Positions 52,010-61,831 of a stretch of 62,332 nucleotides of DNA are shown in pieces; position 1 is the stretch's first letter, and every line of letters starts with the position of its first letter. The notes under the pieces are model-generated. The model did not search any database and was not told the origin of the DNA. It saw nothing but the letters and a program-made list of their open reading frames with translations. Made by a program: the position numbers and the translations under genes. This DNA comes from an uncultured Mycoplasmatota bacterium. GTDB taxonomy: Bacteria; Bacillota_I; Bacilli_A; RF39; UBA660. The stretch is taken from assembly GCA_900543675.1 (NCBI GenBank), contig UQRY01000005.1:1-62332 (forward strand), given 5' to 3'.

Positions 52010-52387
52010 TTACTCAATGTCCGTACTTTTTTCTTGTAGATATTTTACTAACTCTTTTTTTCCTTCTTGATTATCAGGTAAAAATAAAATATCTGCTGGT
52101 ATTTCTTGATAAACTGGAACGATTTTTTCTTCGTCCAATTCTTTTAATTGATATCCTACATTGGTCAATACATCAATATATTCTGTAGAGGATATACCTC
52201 TTTGTTTAATAATCATTGGACTTTCGTTCAGTTCAGTATAAAAAGCCTTTTGTAAGCTTCCTTCTAATAGCGTTTTTTCATCCTTTTCTTTGTTTAATCC
52301 AATGTTGTAGCCAACAACTCCACTGATTATCACGATTGCTGGGGCAAGGATTAAACGGCTAATTTTCTTCTTTGTTTTTTGTTCCAT
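52010..52387 (-). CDS. Hypothetical membrane-anchored protein
   Basis: A 125-residue protein with an N-terminal membrane helix (residues 10-30) and an outside domain of about 90 residues with no known motif. It has a strong ribosome binding site (AAGGAGGA). Function unknown. Confidence 0.55.
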   Translation of the reverse strand: MEQKTKKKISRLILAPAIVIISGVVGYNIGLNKEKDEKTLLEGSLQKAFYTELNESPMIIKQRGISSTEYIDVLTNVGYQLKELDEEKIVPVYQEIPADILFLPDNQEGKKELVKYLQEKSTDIE

Positions 52388-52446
52388 TTTTGTCCTCCTT
52401 AATGGTTATTATTATAAAGGATAAAAGAAAAAAAGCAAGATTTCTC

Positions 52447-53448
52447 TTACTTTTTCGTTGCTTGAGCCTGAACTGCAGTGATTGCAATGACACCTACGAT
52501 GTCTTCACTTGAACATCCACGTGATAAATCGTTAATTGGCGCATTGATTCCTTGAGTAATTGGTCCATAAGCTTCGGCTTTAGCTAAGCGCTGAACTAAT
52601 TTATAGCCAATATTTCCCGCATCTAGATCAGGGAAAATCAAGACATTAGCATGACCAGCCACTTCGCTATCTGGCGCTTTGGATTTTGCTACTTCTTCGA
52701 CAATCGCGGCATCGAGTTGAAGCTCACCATCCATTTTATATTCTGGATATTTACTCTTAGCAATTTCTACTGCTTTTACCACTTTATCGACATCAGCATG
52801 TTTGGCACTGCCTTTAGTAGAATGGGATAAAAAGGCCACGATTGGTTCAGCTTCAACTAATAGTTCAAAGCTTTCCGCACTAGATTTCGCAATCGCCGCC
52901 AACTTTTCAGAATCAGGATTTTGCTCCAATCCCGAATCAGCAAAAATAAAGGTTCCCTTCTCTCCATAAGGGCAATCTGGTACCACCATTAAAAAGAATG
53001 CCGATACAAGTTCACAGCCTGGTTTTGTTTTAATAATTTGAAGAGATGGTCTCAACGTATTTGCGGTCGAATGACATGCTCCAGAGACAACGCCATCTGC
53101 TTGATGATTATACACCAACATACAAGCAAAATACATGTAATCTTCTGTTAGTAAGCGTTTTGCTTCTTCTTTTGTCATTCCCTTATTTTTTCTTAACTCG
53201 GCTAATTGCTCAGTATATTGTTCGGTTAAATTCGATGTTTGTGGATCAATAAACTCAGCTTTACTTAAGTCCAAATGTGAACACTTTTTTTCTACTTTAG
53301 TTTTATTTCCAATTAAAATAATATCCGCTAGCTCTTCTTTAAGTGCGATAGATGCTGCTTCTAGTACTCTTTCATCCATTGTTTCTGGAAGAACAATTTT
53401 CATTTTTTTCTCTTTCGCACGCATCTTTGTTCTTTCAATAAAATTCAT
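52447..53448 (-). CDS. pta: Phosphate acetyltransferase
   Basis: A 333-residue enzyme that converts acetyl-CoA and phosphate to acetyl phosphate. Motifs: KIVLPETMDERVLEAA, ADGVVSGACHSTANTLRP, FLSHSTKGSAKH and NVLIFPDLDAGNIGYKLVQR. With acetate kinase (not in the window) it yields ATP. The start at 53448 is favoured; an earlier GTG at 53457 overlaps the ribosome binding site. Confidence 0.95.
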   Translation of the reverse strand: MNFIERTKMRAKEKKMKIVLPETMDERVLEAASIALKEELADIILIGNKTKVEKKCSHLDLSKAEFIDPQTSNLTEQYTEQLAELRKNKGMTKEEAKRLLTEDYMYFACMLVYNHQADGVVSGACHSTANTLRPSLQIIKTKPGCELVSAFFLMVVPDCPYGEKGTFIFADSGLEQNPDSEKLAAIAKSSAESFELLVEAEPIVAFLSHSTKGSAKHADVDKVVKAVEIAKSKYPEYKMDGELQLDAAIVEEVAKSKAPDSEVAGHANVLIFPDLDAGNIGYKLVQRLAKAEAYGPITQGINAPINDLSRGCSSEDIVGVIAITAVQAQATKK

Positions 53449-53489
53449 ATTTTTCACCCATAAGCATTATATCATTACTTAGAAAAGAA

Positions 53490-53517
53490 AACTAGAATTA
53501 TTGATCTAATTCTAGTT
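53490..53517 (-). terminator. Terminator of rpoE
   Basis: AACTAGAATTA (53490-53500) pairs with TAATTCTAGTT (53507-53517); TTTTCTTTT follows on the minus strand. Confidence 0.8.
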
Positions 53518-53938
53518 CATCTTCATCTAATACGACTAAATCTTTTAAATCTTCATCATCAGAATTATCGATATCGTCATCACTATCCATGCTGTCGAAC
53601 TCTTCGCGTTCTTCTTCCTCTTCTTCTTCCTCGTTGATTGCTTCTAAGTCCTCATCATCTTCTTCATCGACAATTTTGATAATCTTATCAGAAGTATGTC
53701 TACTTCTAAGATCCCATTTTCCATCATCTAAAAGGATAAAACGTTTATCGGTTGTTAGTGAGGTATAATAGTCTCCTATTTTTTGATCGAAAACAGATTC
53801 TGGTAATTCTAATAATTTAATGATCTTCTTAAATAGATTAGCTGTATTTTGTTCGCCTTTCTCTTCTAGTAACAAATTCGTAATGTCTTTATATGATAAA
53901 AGTTCTAAGTCTTCTTTTTTCATATCTTTTAAACTCAT
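53498..53938 (-). CDS. rpoE: RNA polymerase delta subunit
   Basis: A 146-residue protein: HARE-HTH domain (residues 1-90; SYKDITNLLLEEKG, DKRFILLDDGKWDLRSRH) and a long acidic tail of Asp and Glu. It speeds recycling of RNA polymerase and is restricted to Firmicutes. It lies beside argS, as in B. subtilis. Confidence 0.95.
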   Translation of the reverse strand: MSLKDMKKEDLELLSYKDITNLLLEEKGEQNTANLFKKIIKLLELPESVFDQKIGDYYTSLTTDKRFILLDDGKWDLRSRHTSDKIIKIVDEEDDEDLEAINEEEEEEEEREEFDSMDSDDDIDNSDDEDLKDLVVLDEDELELDQ

Positions 53939-54035
53939 ATTTTGTCCTCCTATTTATCTAAAACAAAATTATTTTCATTTTAAAATTATCATTTAAACTT
54001 ATACCATTATTTCTATAGAAAAGCAACCTATTTTT

Positions 54036-55781
54036 TTACATTTTTTCAGGAACCATAATTCCTAATGTATCAAGCAGTAAAATATTTGTATCGTAAACAA
54101 TCTTAGTTAGTGCTAACCAACTCTCTTTTAGAGCGTTATCTTCGCAAGTTAAAATATGATTTTCAGCATAGAATTTATTATAACTACTTGTCAATTTATA
54201 TAAATATTCACTGATATCATTTAAAGATTTTTCTTGGAAAGCATTTTCTAAGATAATTGGCATTCTGAGTAGGAGTTGAAAGATTTCTTTTTCTTCTTGG
54301 CTTTTTATTTTGGTAATGTGTAAGTTTTCGATATCACAGTTTGCTTTAGTTAGTAGAGAATTCATTCTAACGGTAGAATAAAGTAGATATGGACCAGTCT
54401 TTCCTTCTAAATCAGAGAATTTATTGACATCAAAGATAAAATCTTTGCTTCTAAATGGTAAGAAATCAGCATATTTGATTGTCGCAATCGTAATTTTTTC
54501 CGCTGTTTCCTCTTTTTTGTCCTCAGCTACCATATCGATATTGATTCGTTTTTCGATTTCTTGTTTGACCATGTCTAATAAATCAGCAAGATTCATGACG
54601 CCACCGGCACGAGTTTTGAATGGTTTCCCATCTGGACCGTTCATTGTTCCAAAACCAAAGAATTCTAAGTTCGTGGTATCTTTACTAATACCAGATAGTT
54701 TGGCTGCACGAAATACTTGTTTGAAATATAGTTCTTGACGATTATCGGTCAAATACCAAATTTCATCAGGATTAAATCGTTCTTCACGAGAAATAAGGGT
54801 AGCGAGTTCTCTCGTTTGATATACTGTCCCACCATTAGTCTTTAAAACTACTAGTGGCGGCATTGGTTCTTTATCAGTTTCTTGTTTGACATCAACAACA
54901 AGCGCACCTTCACTTTCTCGAAGTAAATTTTGTTCTTTTAATAAGGAGATTACTTTTGGAATATAAGGATAGCAGTCACTTTCTCCCTCCCATAAGTCAA
55001 AATCGACGTTTAATCGTTTGTAAATCCCTTTAATATCTTGTTTAGATAATTCTTTGATTTTTTCCCAAAGACGTGAGTATCCTGGATGCCCTTGTTCTAT
55101 TTGCATCGTAATTGTTCTTACTTCTTCCATTACTGCCTCATCATCTTTGGCCTTTTGAGACGCAAGAGGATAAATTTCTTGAAGATCTTCTACTTTAATT
55201 GGAAGTTCTTCCTCTTCTCCTTGATAATCTTCCTTAAAATAACACAGATTAGGATAGCGACTCTTGATTTCATAAATAACCATACCGGACTGTCTACCAA
55301 TATCGCCAAAGTGAACATCCGCAATTACTTCATGTCCTAATAATTTGGTTAAACGTTTTAATGCTTCTCCAATATCAGCACTACGTAAATGACCAACATG
55401 TAGCGTTTTCGCAATATTTGCTCCACCATAATCGATGATAATTCTCTTTTTTTCTTGTTTATCGATATTAGAATGAATATCTTGTTTAATCGTATTCATT
55501 GCTTCGATATAAAATTCATCACTTAGACTGAGATTGATAAACCCAGCACCCGCTATATTTAATCCACAAAACCTTGAATCTTTTTCTAATTCATTTAGAA
55601 TATTTTCCGCAATTACTTTGGGATTTTGATGATATTGTTTAGCCAAACTAAACGCATTATTTAATTGGTATTCTCCAAATTCTTTTCTACCGCTAGGAAT
55701 TAAATTTACCTTATCTAGATCGTAACCTAACGATTTTACTATTTTTAAAATATCTTGTTCTAAATCTCTAATTATACTCAT
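54036..55781 (-). CDS. argS: Arginine-tRNA ligase
   Basis: A 581-residue class I synthetase: N-terminal Add-1 domain, HIGH-type motif in NIAKTLHVGHLRSADIG, a KMSKS-equivalent region (GPDGKPFKTRAGG), and a DALR anticodon-binding C-terminus. It overlaps the DUF1934 gene by four bases. Confidence 0.96.
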   Translation of the reverse strand: MSIIRDLEQDILKIVKSLGYDLDKVNLIPSGRKEFGEYQLNNAFSLAKQYHQNPKVIAENILNELEKDSRFCGLNIAGAGFINLSLSDEFYIEAMNTIKQDIHSNIDKQEKKRIIIDYGGANIAKTLHVGHLRSADIGEALKRLTKLLGHEVIADVHFGDIGRQSGMVIYEIKSRYPNLCYFKEDYQGEEEELPIKVEDLQEIYPLASQKAKDDEAVMEEVRTITMQIEQGHPGYSRLWEKIKELSKQDIKGIYKRLNVDFDLWEGESDCYPYIPKVISLLKEQNLLRESEGALVVDVKQETDKEPMPPLVVLKTNGGTVYQTRELATLISREERFNPDEIWYLTDNRQELYFKQVFRAAKLSGISKDTTNLEFFGFGTMNGPDGKPFKTRAGGVMNLADLLDMVKQEIEKRINIDMVAEDKKEETAEKITIATIKYADFLPFRSKDFIFDVNKFSDLEGKTGPYLLYSTVRMNSLLTKANCDIENLHITKIKSQEEKEIFQLLLRMPIILENAFQEKSLNDISEYLYKLTSSYNKFYAENHILTCEDNALKESWLALTKIVYDTNILLLDTLGIMVPEKM

Positions 55782-56146
55782 TCTTTCACCTCTTCACTAT
55801 CGATTAGATATTCTACTTCTTCATTAGATGAGAGTAATTGATATTTGACATGGAAGTGATTTTCACTAACGTCATATACCATTGTCTTAATGCCTATTTC
55901 TACTTTTCTTGCTTCTTCTTTTAATAGAATTTCAATTCGTTCATCTTCTTTAAAATATAGAACCATTCGATAGTGATCACTTTCTCTAATCATCTGTTTA
56001 GCGCTTTTATCGATCACTATATGGATATTGGTAGAAGGTTCTACATAAGTTAAACGATTAAACTTTTCATCTATCTCGCCTGTTAAATTATATTCTTCGT
56101 GCTCAGATTGTGTTATCAGTGAGATACTTAAATTTACCTTTTTCAT
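55778..56146 (-). CDS. DUF1934 family protein (YwiB)
   Basis: A 122-residue beta-barrel protein of the DUF1934 family (lipocalin-like). The start at 56146 has GGTGAT upstream. It overlaps argS by four bases; ywiB-argS is also a pair in B. subtilis. Function unknown. Confidence 0.85.
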   Translation of the reverse strand: MKKVNLSISLITQSEHEEYNLTGEIDEKFNRLTYVEPSTNIHIVIDKSAKQMIRESDHYRMVLYFKEDERIEILLKEEARKVEIGIKTMVYDVSENHFHVKYQLLSSNEEVEYLIDSEEVKE

Positions 56147-56325
56147 TTTATCACCCAGAAATCTAAGCATCATTATAGCATACCTCATTTAATTTGCCTA
56201 CTTTTTTCCATTATTTTATTTATTTCCCTTTTAAAAACTTTTACACTTACTAATTTTTAGACTATTGTTTTTATACATATTTTTTTTAGAGCGATCCATA
56301 TTAAAAATAGTATTGGAGGGATTTT

Positions 56326-58302
56326 ATGAAGAAGTTAAAAAAAATCATCAAGGTTTTTGTTTTATTGATGATTATTGCCCTTTTAGCTTTTGGGGGTGTT
56401 ATTCTTTATATTAAAATGTCTCCAAAATTAGAAATTAAAAATGCGAATGCTTTTTTAATGTATGATAGTCAGAATGAACTGTTTTTTCAAGGAAGTGGTT
56501 CACAGGAATGGGTAAATCTAGAAGATATCTCGGATAAATTAATTCAAGCGACAATTTATACTGAAGATAAGCATTTTTACCAACATTTTGGATTTGATTT
56601 CTTACGAATTGCGAAAGCAATGGTTGTCAATATTACCTCTGGTAGTAAAAGTCAAGGTGCGAGTACCATCTCTCAACAGTATGCGAAAAATTTGTTTCTT
56701 GATTTTGATAAAACTTGGGAGCGGAAGTTAAAAGAAATGTGGATTACCTTACAATTAGAAGTTCATTACGATAAAGATGAAATCTTGGAGGGGTATTTAA
56801 ATACGATTAATTATGGACATGGGATGTATGGGATTCAGAATGCGTCTAAATTTTATTTTGATAAAAATGCTTCAGAATTAGACTGGGCAGAAGCCGCAAT
56901 GCTTACAGGGATTCCTAAATCTCCTTCTAATTATTCACCAATTGTGAATTTTGATTTAGCTAAACAACGACAGACAAATATTCTATACAATTTATATAAA
57001 AATGAGATAATTACAGAGGAAGAATACAATCAAGCAGTTTCAGAAGAGTTAACTATTGTAGGAGAAAAGAATTCTCAAGAATTAGCTAATATCATGTATT
57101 ATCAAGATGCGGTGATGAGGGAGTTGAATTCTTTAGAAGAAATTCCAGAATCTTTGTTAGAAACTGGAGGAATTAAAATCTATACTAATTTGGATATGAA
57201 TGCCCAAAGTGTTTTAGAAAATAGTATCAAAAATAATTTAACTGATGAGACTGAATTACAGGTTGCTAGTGTCATGATGGATCCGAATACTGGAAAAATT
57301 ATCGCTCTGGTTGGAGGAAAAGATTACAATAAAAGCCAATATAATCGTGCTTATCAATCAGCAAGACAAGTCGGTTCAACGATGAAACCTTTCTTATATT
57401 ATGCGGCTTTAGAAAATGGATTTACTTCGAGTACGACGTTTACTAGTGAACAAACCACATTTACTTTTTCTAATAATCAGACGTATTCGCCACAAAATTA
57501 TGGAGATCAATACGGGAATAAACCGATTTCTTTAGCCACTGCGATTTCTTACTCTGATAATATTTATGCGGTTAAAACTCATATGTTTCTAGGAGAAGAT
57601 GCCTTGGTCAATATTTCTAAACGATTAGGAATAACGGCTGAATTAGAAGAAATTCCTTCTCTACCTTTAGGTACAGCTAGTATCAATATTATTGAGATGG
57701 CGGCTGCTTATTCGGCATTTGCAAATGAAGGTTATAAGGTAGAAGGATATTTAATCTCTAGAGTAGAAGATTTAAAAGGAAATGTTCTCTATGAGCATAA
57801 AGAAGAAAAAGAAAATATTTTAAATAAAAGTTTAACTTATATTTTAAGTGAATTATTAACTTCTACTTACGATTCTACTTTTATCGATTATAACTATCCT
57901 ACAGCGATTGGGATAGCGCCTAAAATTAAACATAAACTAGCTTTAAAAAGTGGTACTACTAACACTGATCATTGGTCAATTGGTTACAATCACAACATTG
58001 TTACTGCGGTTTGGGTTGGATATGATGATAACCGAGATATTGAAGCTTCCGATTATAAATACTCTCGCAATATTTGGGTAGAGGCAACTGAAGGTTACTT
58101 ACAGGATCAAGAAGATGCATGGTATAAGCAACCAAGCAATGTGGTTGGTGTCCTGGTAAATCCTATTACGGGAAAACCGGCAACAGATGTAGACGAAAAG
58201 AAAAAAATTATGTACTATGTCAAAGGAACAGAACCTTCTACTACCGATACCGTTTTTGATGAACTATTAGAGCAAGATGAACAAGTATTAGAACAAAATT
58301 AG
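56326..58302 (+). CDS. Class A penicillin-binding protein
   Basis: A 658-residue bifunctional wall enzyme. It has an N-terminal membrane helix (residues 6-28), GT51 glycosyltransferase motifs (TEDKHFYQHFG; GASTISQQYAKNL; EMWITLQLE), then the transpeptidase with SxxK (GSTMKPF), SxN (YSDNIYA) and KTG-equivalent KSGTTN. It is the PBP1a type, without added C-terminal domains. The ribosome binding site is GGAGGG. In B. subtilis a PBP of this type (PbpG) lies in the same region. Confidence 0.94.
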   Translation: MKKLKKIIKVFVLLMIIALLAFGGVILYIKMSPKLEIKNANAFLMYDSQNELFFQGSGSQEWVNLEDISDKLIQATIYTEDKHFYQHFGFDFLRIAKAMVVNITSGSKSQGASTISQQYAKNLFLDFDKTWERKLKEMWITLQLEVHYDKDEILEGYLNTINYGHGMYGIQNASKFYFDKNASELDWAEAAMLTGIPKSPSNYSPIVNFDLAKQRQTNILYNLYKNEIITEEEYNQAVSEELTIVGEKNSQELANIMYYQDAVMRELNSLEEIPESLLETGGIKIYTNLDMNAQSVLENSIKNNLTDETELQVASVMMDPNTGKIIALVGGKDYNKSQYNRAYQSARQVGSTMKPFLYYAALENGFTSSTTFTSEQTTFTFSNNQTYSPQNYGDQYGNKPISLATAISYSDNIYAVKTHMFLGEDALVNISKRLGITAELEEIPSLPLGTASINIIEMAAAYSAFANEGYKVEGYLISRVEDLKGNVLYEHKEEKENILNKSLTYILSELLTSTYDSTFIDYNYPTAIGIAPKIKHKLALKSGTTNTDHWSIGYNHNIVTAVWVGYDDNRDIEASDYKYSRNIWVEATEGYLQDQEDAWYKQPSNVVGVLVNPITGKPATDVDEKKKIMYYVKGTEPSTTDTVFDELLEQDEQVLEQN

Positions 58303-58309
58303 ATTTATG

Positions 58310-58337
58310 TACTATTTTTCTAATACCTTCATATAGT
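58310..58337 (+). promoter_or_regulatory. Possible SigE-type promoter of gerQ
   Basis: TACTATT, 13 bases, CATATAGT, ending 20 bp before the gerQ start. It has the same -10 and spacing as the element before the DUF2935 gene. gerQ is transcribed by SigE in B. subtilis. Confidence 0.45.
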
Positions 58338-58356
58338 TTTATAGGAAGGTGATTTG

Positions 58357-58704
58357 ATGAATCCAGATTTTTCTAATCGGGTAACCACAACTAACCCTAG
58401 TCTTATTCCCAATCAAAGTACATATCCACCATATACAGATTTTCCAGGATACCAAAATAGTATGCAACAACAAGCTATCAATCCACAGTATGCAGAGACA
58501 ATTTTTTCTAAGAATCATGGAAAACAAGTTTCCATTTATCTTTCTTACCCTGATTCTGTAGAATGGCGTGATCGCATTTTTAAGGGGGCTATCTTAGCGG
58601 ATGGTAGGGATTACTTGTTGTTAAAAGATAGTGAAGGAAGAACGATTCTATTGTGGTTAGTTTATATCAATTTTGCAATCTTTGATGAAGATATTAATTT
58701 CTAA
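58357..58704 (+). CDS. gerQ: Spore coat protein GerQ
   Basis: A 115-residue coat protein: Pro/Asn/Gln-rich N-terminus (TYPPYTDFPGYQNSMQQQ), then the conserved GerQ domain (NHGKQVSIYLSYPDS; YLLLKDSEGRTILLWLVYINFAIFDE). In B. subtilis GerQ is crosslinked by the transglutaminase Tgl and is needed for CwlJ localisation. The start ATG at 58357 follows AAGGTGAT; a TTG lies just before it. Confidence 0.93.
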   Translation: MNPDFSNRVTTTNPSLIPNQSTYPPYTDFPGYQNSMQQQAINPQYAETIFSKNHGKQVSIYLSYPDSVEWRDRIFKGAILADGRDYLLLKDSEGRTILLWLVYINFAIFDEDINF

Positions 58705-58803
58705 AAGTGAATTTTCTTGTGATTTTCACTTTTTCCTTACACAAATAATTTACTAAACGGAAAAACAATGCTAAAATGATGATATAGAATACGAGGGGAT
58801 GTT

Positions 58804-59346
58804 ATGTACTATATTATTGTCGGAATACTCATTTTAGTATTGATTATACTCTTAATCGAGGTTGTTTATTATAATAAATTTCAAATGGCTCGAATCAGAA
58901 TCAGTGAAGCTGAAAATAATATCGATATTCTTCTACAAAAAAAATTAGCTTTATTGGAAAGAACAGTCAAAATTATCGAAGATTTTGATCCTAAATATCA
59001 AGAAGATCAGATTTTATCTGGTTTGTTGAAAATCAAAAATAGGAAGTTAAATAATTTTGAACTAAATAAAGAATTAGAAAAACAAATGGCTGAATATAAG
59101 GGATTACTAGATTTAGAATCTAGGTTAAAAGAAGTTGAGTCCTTGAATACGATTAATTTTGATTTAATCGATATTGATAATGATTTAATTGCGGCAAAGA
59201 AATATTATAACGATACGATTATTTCTTATAATAAATTAGTGAAGTGTTTTCCTTCTAACTTTGTGGCGTTAATTTTTCATTATCCACGAAAAGAGTTCTA
59301 TGCGGATGAAAAAGTAGAGATTTTCGAAATTTTAAAAGAAAAATAA
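58804..59346 (+). CDS. LemA family protein
   Basis: A 180-residue protein with an N-terminal membrane helix (residues 3-24) and a long helical bundle typical of LemA (RISEAENNIDILLQKKLALLERT; KKYYNDTIISYNKLV; FPSNFVALIFHY). Role of the family is not clear. The ribosome binding site is GAGGGGAT. Confidence 0.87.
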   Translation: MYYIIVGILILVLIILLIEVVYYNKFQMARIRISEAENNIDILLQKKLALLERTVKIIEDFDPKYQEDQILSGLLKIKNRKLNNFELNKELEKQMAEYKGLLDLESRLKEVESLNTINFDLIDIDNDLIAAKKYYNDTIISYNKLVKCFPSNFVALIFHYPRKEFYADEKVEIFEILKEK

Positions 59347-59384
59347 AAAGAATAAGTACTTCTAATTTGGGATACTTATTCTTT
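59347..59384. terminator. Convergent terminator of lemA and ung
   Basis: AAAGAATAAGTA (59347-59358) and TACTTATTCTTT (59373-59384) form a perfect twelve-base stem followed by Ts. Confidence 0.88.
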
Positions 59385-59396
59385 TTTTATGCCAAT

Positions 59397-60062
59397 TTAG
59401 TTGTTTATTTCCCAGTTAATTGGCTTTTCCCCTTTACTAACCAAAAAATTGTTGGTTTTGGAGAAAGGGTGGCTACCAAAGAAACCGTTATAAGCAGATA
59501 GTGGTGAGGGATGGGCAGATTCGATAATACAGTGATTAGGGTTAGTAATTAGTTTCTTTTTACTTCTAGCGTAACTTCCCCAAAGAATAAAGACAACTGG
59601 CTTTTCCTTTTCATTTAGCTTTTCAATTACTGTATCAGTAAACGTTTCCCAGCCAAAATTTTTATGAGACATGGGGTGATGAGCTTGGACAGTTAATACA
59701 CTGTTTAGTAGCAATACTCCTTCATTAGACCAAGCAACAAGGCTTCCATTTTGCGGAATAGAACATCCTAAATCATCCTGTAGTTCTTTAAAAATATTTT
59801 GAAGAGATGGTGGCTTTTGAATTCCGTTTTTTACTGAAAAAGATAATCCTTCTGCCTGATTTTCTCCATGATAAGGATCTTGACCTAAAATAACGACTTT
59901 AGTATCAGAAAAGCTAGTATTACGGAAAGCTTTAAAGATTTCTGCTGCTTGTGGATAAACGGTATGCTGATGATACTCTTGTTTTACTTTGGCAATTAAT
60001 TCTTTGAAATAGTCTTTTTCCATTTCTTCTTTTAGTACTACATCCCAATCATTACCTATCAT
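59397..60062 (-). CDS. ung: Uracil-DNA glycosylase
   Basis: A 221-residue family 1 UDG: water-activating motif VVILGQDPYHGENQAEGLSFSV and the DNA-intercalating HPSPLSAYNGF. It removes uracil from DNA. The ribosome binding site is AGGTGAT. It sits near gerQ, as in B. subtilis. Confidence 0.96.
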   Translation of the reverse strand: MIGNDWDVVLKEEMEKDYFKELIAKVKQEYHQHTVYPQAAEIFKAFRNTSFSDTKVVILGQDPYHGENQAEGLSFSVKNGIQKPPSLQNIFKELQDDLGCSIPQNGSLVAWSNEGVLLLNSVLTVQAHHPMSHKNFGWETFTDTVIEKLNEKEKPVVFILWGSYARSKKKLITNPNHCIIESAHPSPLSAYNGFFGSHPFSKTNNFLVSKGEKPINWEINN

Positions 60063-60104
60063 TTTATCACCTAACTTCTAGTCTTTATTATAATATAAAC
60101 TTCT

Positions 60105-61394
60105 TTATTTGGATAGAGATTTTTGATAATCAGAGACTATTTCTTTACGCATTTTCATCATACAGTACATATTGATAATCGCAAGGAGGGCAACTAAGAT
60201 ATCGATTGTTTTCCATAGGATAGTTGGGCTTATGATACTACCGATAATTAAGAGTAATATGGTTACAATCTTTAGTATAGGGACTAATTTAGAACTGTTG
60301 TTTTTGAATAAATATTTGACATTACTTTCTCCATAATAATAACCGGCAATAATGGTGGAGAAGGCAAAGAAGAAAATGGAAAGAATTAGAAAGATATTTC
60401 CAAATTGTCCTAACTCTTTAGTTAAGGCATACTGAGTGATTTCGATGCCATTAAGATTGGTAAAGAAGAGGGTTTGATAATCAGAAAGTAAAATTAATAT
60501 AGCAGTTGATGTGCAGATGATAAACGTGGTGAAATAGATACCTAAAATTTGAAGTAAGCCAAGCCCTACTTTATCAGTTACTCCTGAAGTAGAGGAAGCT
60601 ATCGAACCACTTCCTAATCCGGCTTCAGTAGAAAATATTCCTCGTTGTAATCCGATAATAAAGGTAGTTAGAATACCCGTTGACGCTGCTTTGACGTCGA
60701 AGGCAGATGCGACGATTAATTGAAAAATATCTGGTAACTGTTCAAAATTCCGAAAAATAACAAACAGAGCCACTGAAAGATAGCCAATCCCCATAATCGG
60801 TACCATTTTACTTGTTATATGAACAATTCCATTTAATCCTTTAACAATAATCATACTAGATAAAAGAGCGATGGAAAGACCAATAAGAATATGAGGAATG
60901 AGTAAATATTCGCTGATAGATTTAGTGATCGTATTAGCCTGAATAGTCATAAAGCCAAAGACATAGGCAATAATAATCAGGACGGCGTAAGTTTTCGCTA
61001 GGCTTTTCTTTTTTAGCCCCTTATCAATATAATAAGCTGGTCCTCCTTTATATTCATCCCCATCTTTTTCTTGGTATTTAGCGCCTAAATAACTTTCACA
61101 GTAAGCATTAATAGAAGTAAATATAGTGATGATCCACATCCAGAAAATAGAGCCCGGACCACCTATGTAGATAGCGATAGCGATTCCAGCAAGAGAACCT
61201 ACGCCAATTCTAGCGGCTAAAGACATACTCAAGCTAGCTAGCGGGGAAATAGTATTTTTACTTTTTCCCTTACAGGTTTTGAATAATTTTAATAAATGCA
61301 GTTGAGGAAATTTTAGACGATAAGAAAAATAAAGTCCCCCGCCCAACAGACAAACGGTAGCTATACTCCATAGGATATCGGTTACTATTTCCAT
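60105..61394 (-). CDS. AGCS family sodium/amino acid (alanine) symporter
   Basis: A 429-residue membrane protein with about ten to eleven helices. Family signature seen in SMSLAARIGVGSLAGIAIAIYIGGPGSIFWMW and QRGIFSTEAGLGSGSIAS. It imports alanine or glycine with sodium. Single-gene unit, 42 bp upstream of ung. Confidence 0.9.
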   Translation of the reverse strand: MEIVTDILWSIATVCLLGGGLYFSYRLKFPQLHLLKLFKTCKGKSKNTISPLASLSMSLAARIGVGSLAGIAIAIYIGGPGSIFWMWIITIFTSINAYCESYLGAKYQEKDGDEYKGGPAYYIDKGLKKKSLAKTYAVLIIIAYVFGFMTIQANTITKSISEYLLIPHILIGLSIALLSSMIIVKGLNGIVHITSKMVPIMGIGYLSVALFVIFRNFEQLPDIFQLIVASAFDVKAASTGILTTFIIGLQRGIFSTEAGLGSGSIASSTSGVTDKVGLGLLQILGIYFTTFIICTSTAILILLSDYQTLFFTNLNGIEITQYALTKELGQFGNIFLILSIFFFAFSTIIAGYYYGESNVKYLFKNNSSKLVPILKIVTILLLIIGSIISPTILWKTIDILVALLAIINMYCMMKMRKEIVSDYQKSLSK

Positions 61395-61529
61395 AGGATC
61401 ACCCGTACTATTCTATGAAATGCTAACTCTATTTATGTAAAAACTTAGCTAGTTGTTGTTTAGATAGTATCCAATTTCTTTGACTATTCGTTTAGGATCT
61501 TTTAAAAACTTCGTGTATAATTGGTAGAT

Positions 61530-61690
61530 TTTTTAATTGTTCTCAATATTTTTAAATCGAATTCTAAAAAGTCCACTAATTGGATTAACATTTCAAGTAG
61601 GAAATTGTTTTCCAATCTCATAATTACAAATTTTATTTTTAGTTATATGAGAGCCTTTTCCACTTCTTCTCGACTTAAATGTCTTTTCTT
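61530..61690 (-). pseudogene. Decayed XRE-family HTH regulator
   Basis: Minus-strand pieces in shifted frames: RHLSREEVEKALI, then ICNYEIGKQFPT, then LEMLIQLVDFLEFDLKILR. The last two match the usual XRE ending 'yExGkrxPxlexLikladflxvsldxLl'. A one-base shift lies between PT and LEM, and stops occur between the pieces. Short coding-like text (FLKDPKRIVKEIGYYLNNN) continues to about 61450. I infer a dead regulator. Confidence 0.45.
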
Positions 61691-61811
61691 TCTAGTTTCT
61701 CTTAATCAGTTTTGGAAAATTAATATGTAGTTGCTTCTTATTTATTCGTTACAGAAGAAATAAAGAGCAAAGGGGACAATATTTACTTATAGTTAACTTT
61801 TATAGAACAAA

Positions 61812-61831
61812 ATGAAAAATAAATTTTTCAT
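61812..61831. repeat. Palindrome near tnpB element end
   Basis: ATGAAAAAT and ATTTTTCAT separated by two bases. It may be a terminator or the subterminal hairpin of an IS200/IS605-type right end. Confidence 0.4.
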
